5,008 bases of DNA, from positions 1 to 5,008 of the forward strand of contig DATLRS010000001.1 of assembly GCA_035534535.1 (NCBI GenBank), in the 5' to 3' direction. The first letter of the stretch is position 1. Every line of letters starts with the position of its first letter. This stretch comes from DATARH01 sp035534535 (lineage in GTDB: Bacteria > Pseudomonadota > Alphaproteobacteria > ATCC43930 > CGMCC-115725). Positions 4,310 to 5,008 of the stretch are shown here, piece by piece. The translations under genes were made by a program, and so were the position numbers. The notes below the pieces were generated by a model, which was given only the letters and a program-made list of their open reading frames with translations, did not search any database and was not told the DNA's origin.

Positions 4310-5008
4310 CCGGCGGCGCCGCGCCGGCAATCTCGGCGATCTCGGCCGCACCGTAGCCAAGCTCGGCGAGCACCGCCTCGGTGTGCTCGCCGAGCCGCGG
4401 CGGCGGCAGGCGCAGGCTGCCCGGCGTCGCGGAAAACGCGGTCGGGATCGCCATCGTGACGGTCGGCCCCTCGGACGGGTGCTCTTGGGCCACGAAAAAT
4501 CCGGTGTCGCGCAGATAGGGATCGGCGGCGAGCCCCTTGAGGTCGTTGACGCCACCGTTCGGCACGTCGAACGCGTCGAGCCGCGCCCGCCATTGCGCCG
4601 TCGTGCGGGTCAGCATGCGCCGGGCGAGCAGCGCGTAAAGCTCGTCGATATGGTCGGTGCGGCCGGCGATCGTCGCGAAGCGCGGCTCGTCGGCAAGTTC
4701 GGGATGGTCGATCGCGGCGAACAGGCCGCGCCATTGCCGGTCGGTCGTCGCCAACAGGCAGACGAACCCGTCCCCGGTCGCGTAGGGACGCCGATAGGGG
4801 GTGAACATCCGCGGGTAGCCGAGCCCCTTTTCCGGCTCGGCCAGGACGCCATGCCACAGATGATCGACCAGGTTGAAGGCGGTCATCGTCTCCAGCATCG
4901 GCACGTGCACGTCCTGGCCCCTTCCGGTCCGCTCGCGGGCGAACAGCGCCATGCCGACGGCCGAGGCCAGCGCCTGGCCGCAGATCTTGTCGCAGACCGC
5001 CATCGGCA
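4302..5008 (-). CDS. CaiB/BaiF family (class III) CoA-transferase, N-terminus outside window
   Basis: The last ~235 codons of a class III CoA-transferase, an enzyme moving CoA between carboxylic acids through an aspartyl-CoA intermediate. The visible part opens with PMAVCDKICGQA, whose Asp (codon 4989-4991) sits where the catalytic Asp of the family lies, then ARERTGRGQDVHVPMLE, the FTPYRRPYATGDGFV segment, and the family C-terminal signature PRLGEHTEAVLAELGY. Since that Asp is near residue 169 in characterised members, roughly 165 residues are missing; the full protein would be about 400 aa, normal for the family. The ATG at 5001-5003 is internal, as the frame runs on to the window edge with Pro before it. 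The acid substrates are not readable; carnitine, formate/oxalate, succinate and bile-acid enzymes all share this fold. It fits the acyl-CoA theme of the thiolase operon but is not co-transcribed with it. Confidence 0.93.
   Translation of the reverse strand, partial: PMAVCDKICGQALASAVGMALFARERTGRGQDVHVPMLETMTAFNLVDHLWHGVLAEPEKGLGYPRMFTPYRRPYATGDGFVCLLATTDRQWRGLFAAIDHPELADEPRFATIAGRTDHIDELYALLARRMLTRTTAQWRARLDAFDVPNGGVNDLKGLAADPYLRDTGFFVAQEHPSEGPTVTMAIPTAFSATPGSLRLPPPRLGEHTEAVLAELGYGAAEIAEIAGAAPPAT
4361..4395. repeat. 13-bp perfect inverted repeat inside the CoA-transferase gene
   Basis: GCTCGGCGAGCAC (4361-4373) and GTGCTCGCCGAGC (4383-4395) are exact reverse complements with a 9-nt loop, giving a very stable hairpin in either transcript. 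It lies in codons for the conserved LGEHTEAVLAELG signature, so protein constraint plus GC-rich codons may explain it. For the plus-strand small gene it falls 52-86 nt past the stop codon, where it could act as a 3' end structure, though no T run follows. Confidence 0.55.

Noticed and set aside
4328..4346. Short tandem duplication of ATCTCGGCG-like units
   Set aside because: It simply encodes the AEIAEIA stretch at the CoA-transferase C-terminus and needs no further explanation.
5001..5003. ATG as start of the CoA-transferase
   Set aside because: The frame stays open to the window edge, and the sequence begins at the catalytic Asp region, about 165 residues into family members. The true start is outside the window.

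Overview
The window is GC-rich (by eye about 65% G+C). Its gene content, codon use and promoter style suggest an alphaproteobacterium of the Rhizobiales/Rhodospirillales kind. That placement is inferred from protein style and not from any marker gene. No rRNA, tRNA, CRISPR array, transposase or phage gene is visible.

Layout. (1) Bases 1-47 are non-coding and hold a small palindrome (16-42) that looks like a dispersed bacterial repeat. (2) Bases 48-2092 carry a tight minus-strand operon, in transcription order: a thiolase-superfamily protein (920-2092), a DUF35 zinc-ribbon/OB-fold protein (504-914, 5 nt later) and an AHSA1/SRPBCC protein (48-491, 12 nt later). (3) Bases 2093-2282 are a divergent control region with a probable promoter for the next gene, GC-rich palindromes and one copy of a 27-nt repeat. 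(4) Bases 2283-3872 encode a plus-strand CPA1/NhaP-type cation:proton antiporter of 529 aa. (5) Bases 3873-4066 are intergenic and hold the second copy of the 27-nt repeat and a 7-bp hairpin. (6) Bases 4067-4309 encode a small secreted, Trp-rich protein of 80 aa. (7) Bases 4302-5008 hold the 3' part of a minus-strand CaiB/BaiF-type CoA-transferase gene, cut by the window edge; its 3' end overlaps the small gene by 8 bp in convergent orientation.

How the genes fit together. The thiolase-like protein and DUF35 protein are expected to form one complex on an acyl-CoA substrate. The thiolase-like protein lacks the usual nucleophilic cysteine context, so aldolase-type chemistry (as in Ltp2/DUF35 steroid side-chain cleavage) or another repurposed reaction is at least as likely as thiolysis. 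The CoA-transferase downstream fits an acyl-CoA metabolism neighbourhood. The antiporter and the small exported protein have no evident link to this pathway, but both sit about 115-120 nt downstream of a copy of the same 27-nt repeat.

Most of the window is ordinary. The most interesting points are the paired repeats around the antiporter gene, the non-canonical thiolase/DUF35/SRPBCC set, the Trp-rich secreted protein, and a 13-bp perfect hairpin inside the CoA-transferase gene. No clear previously undescribed system was identified.
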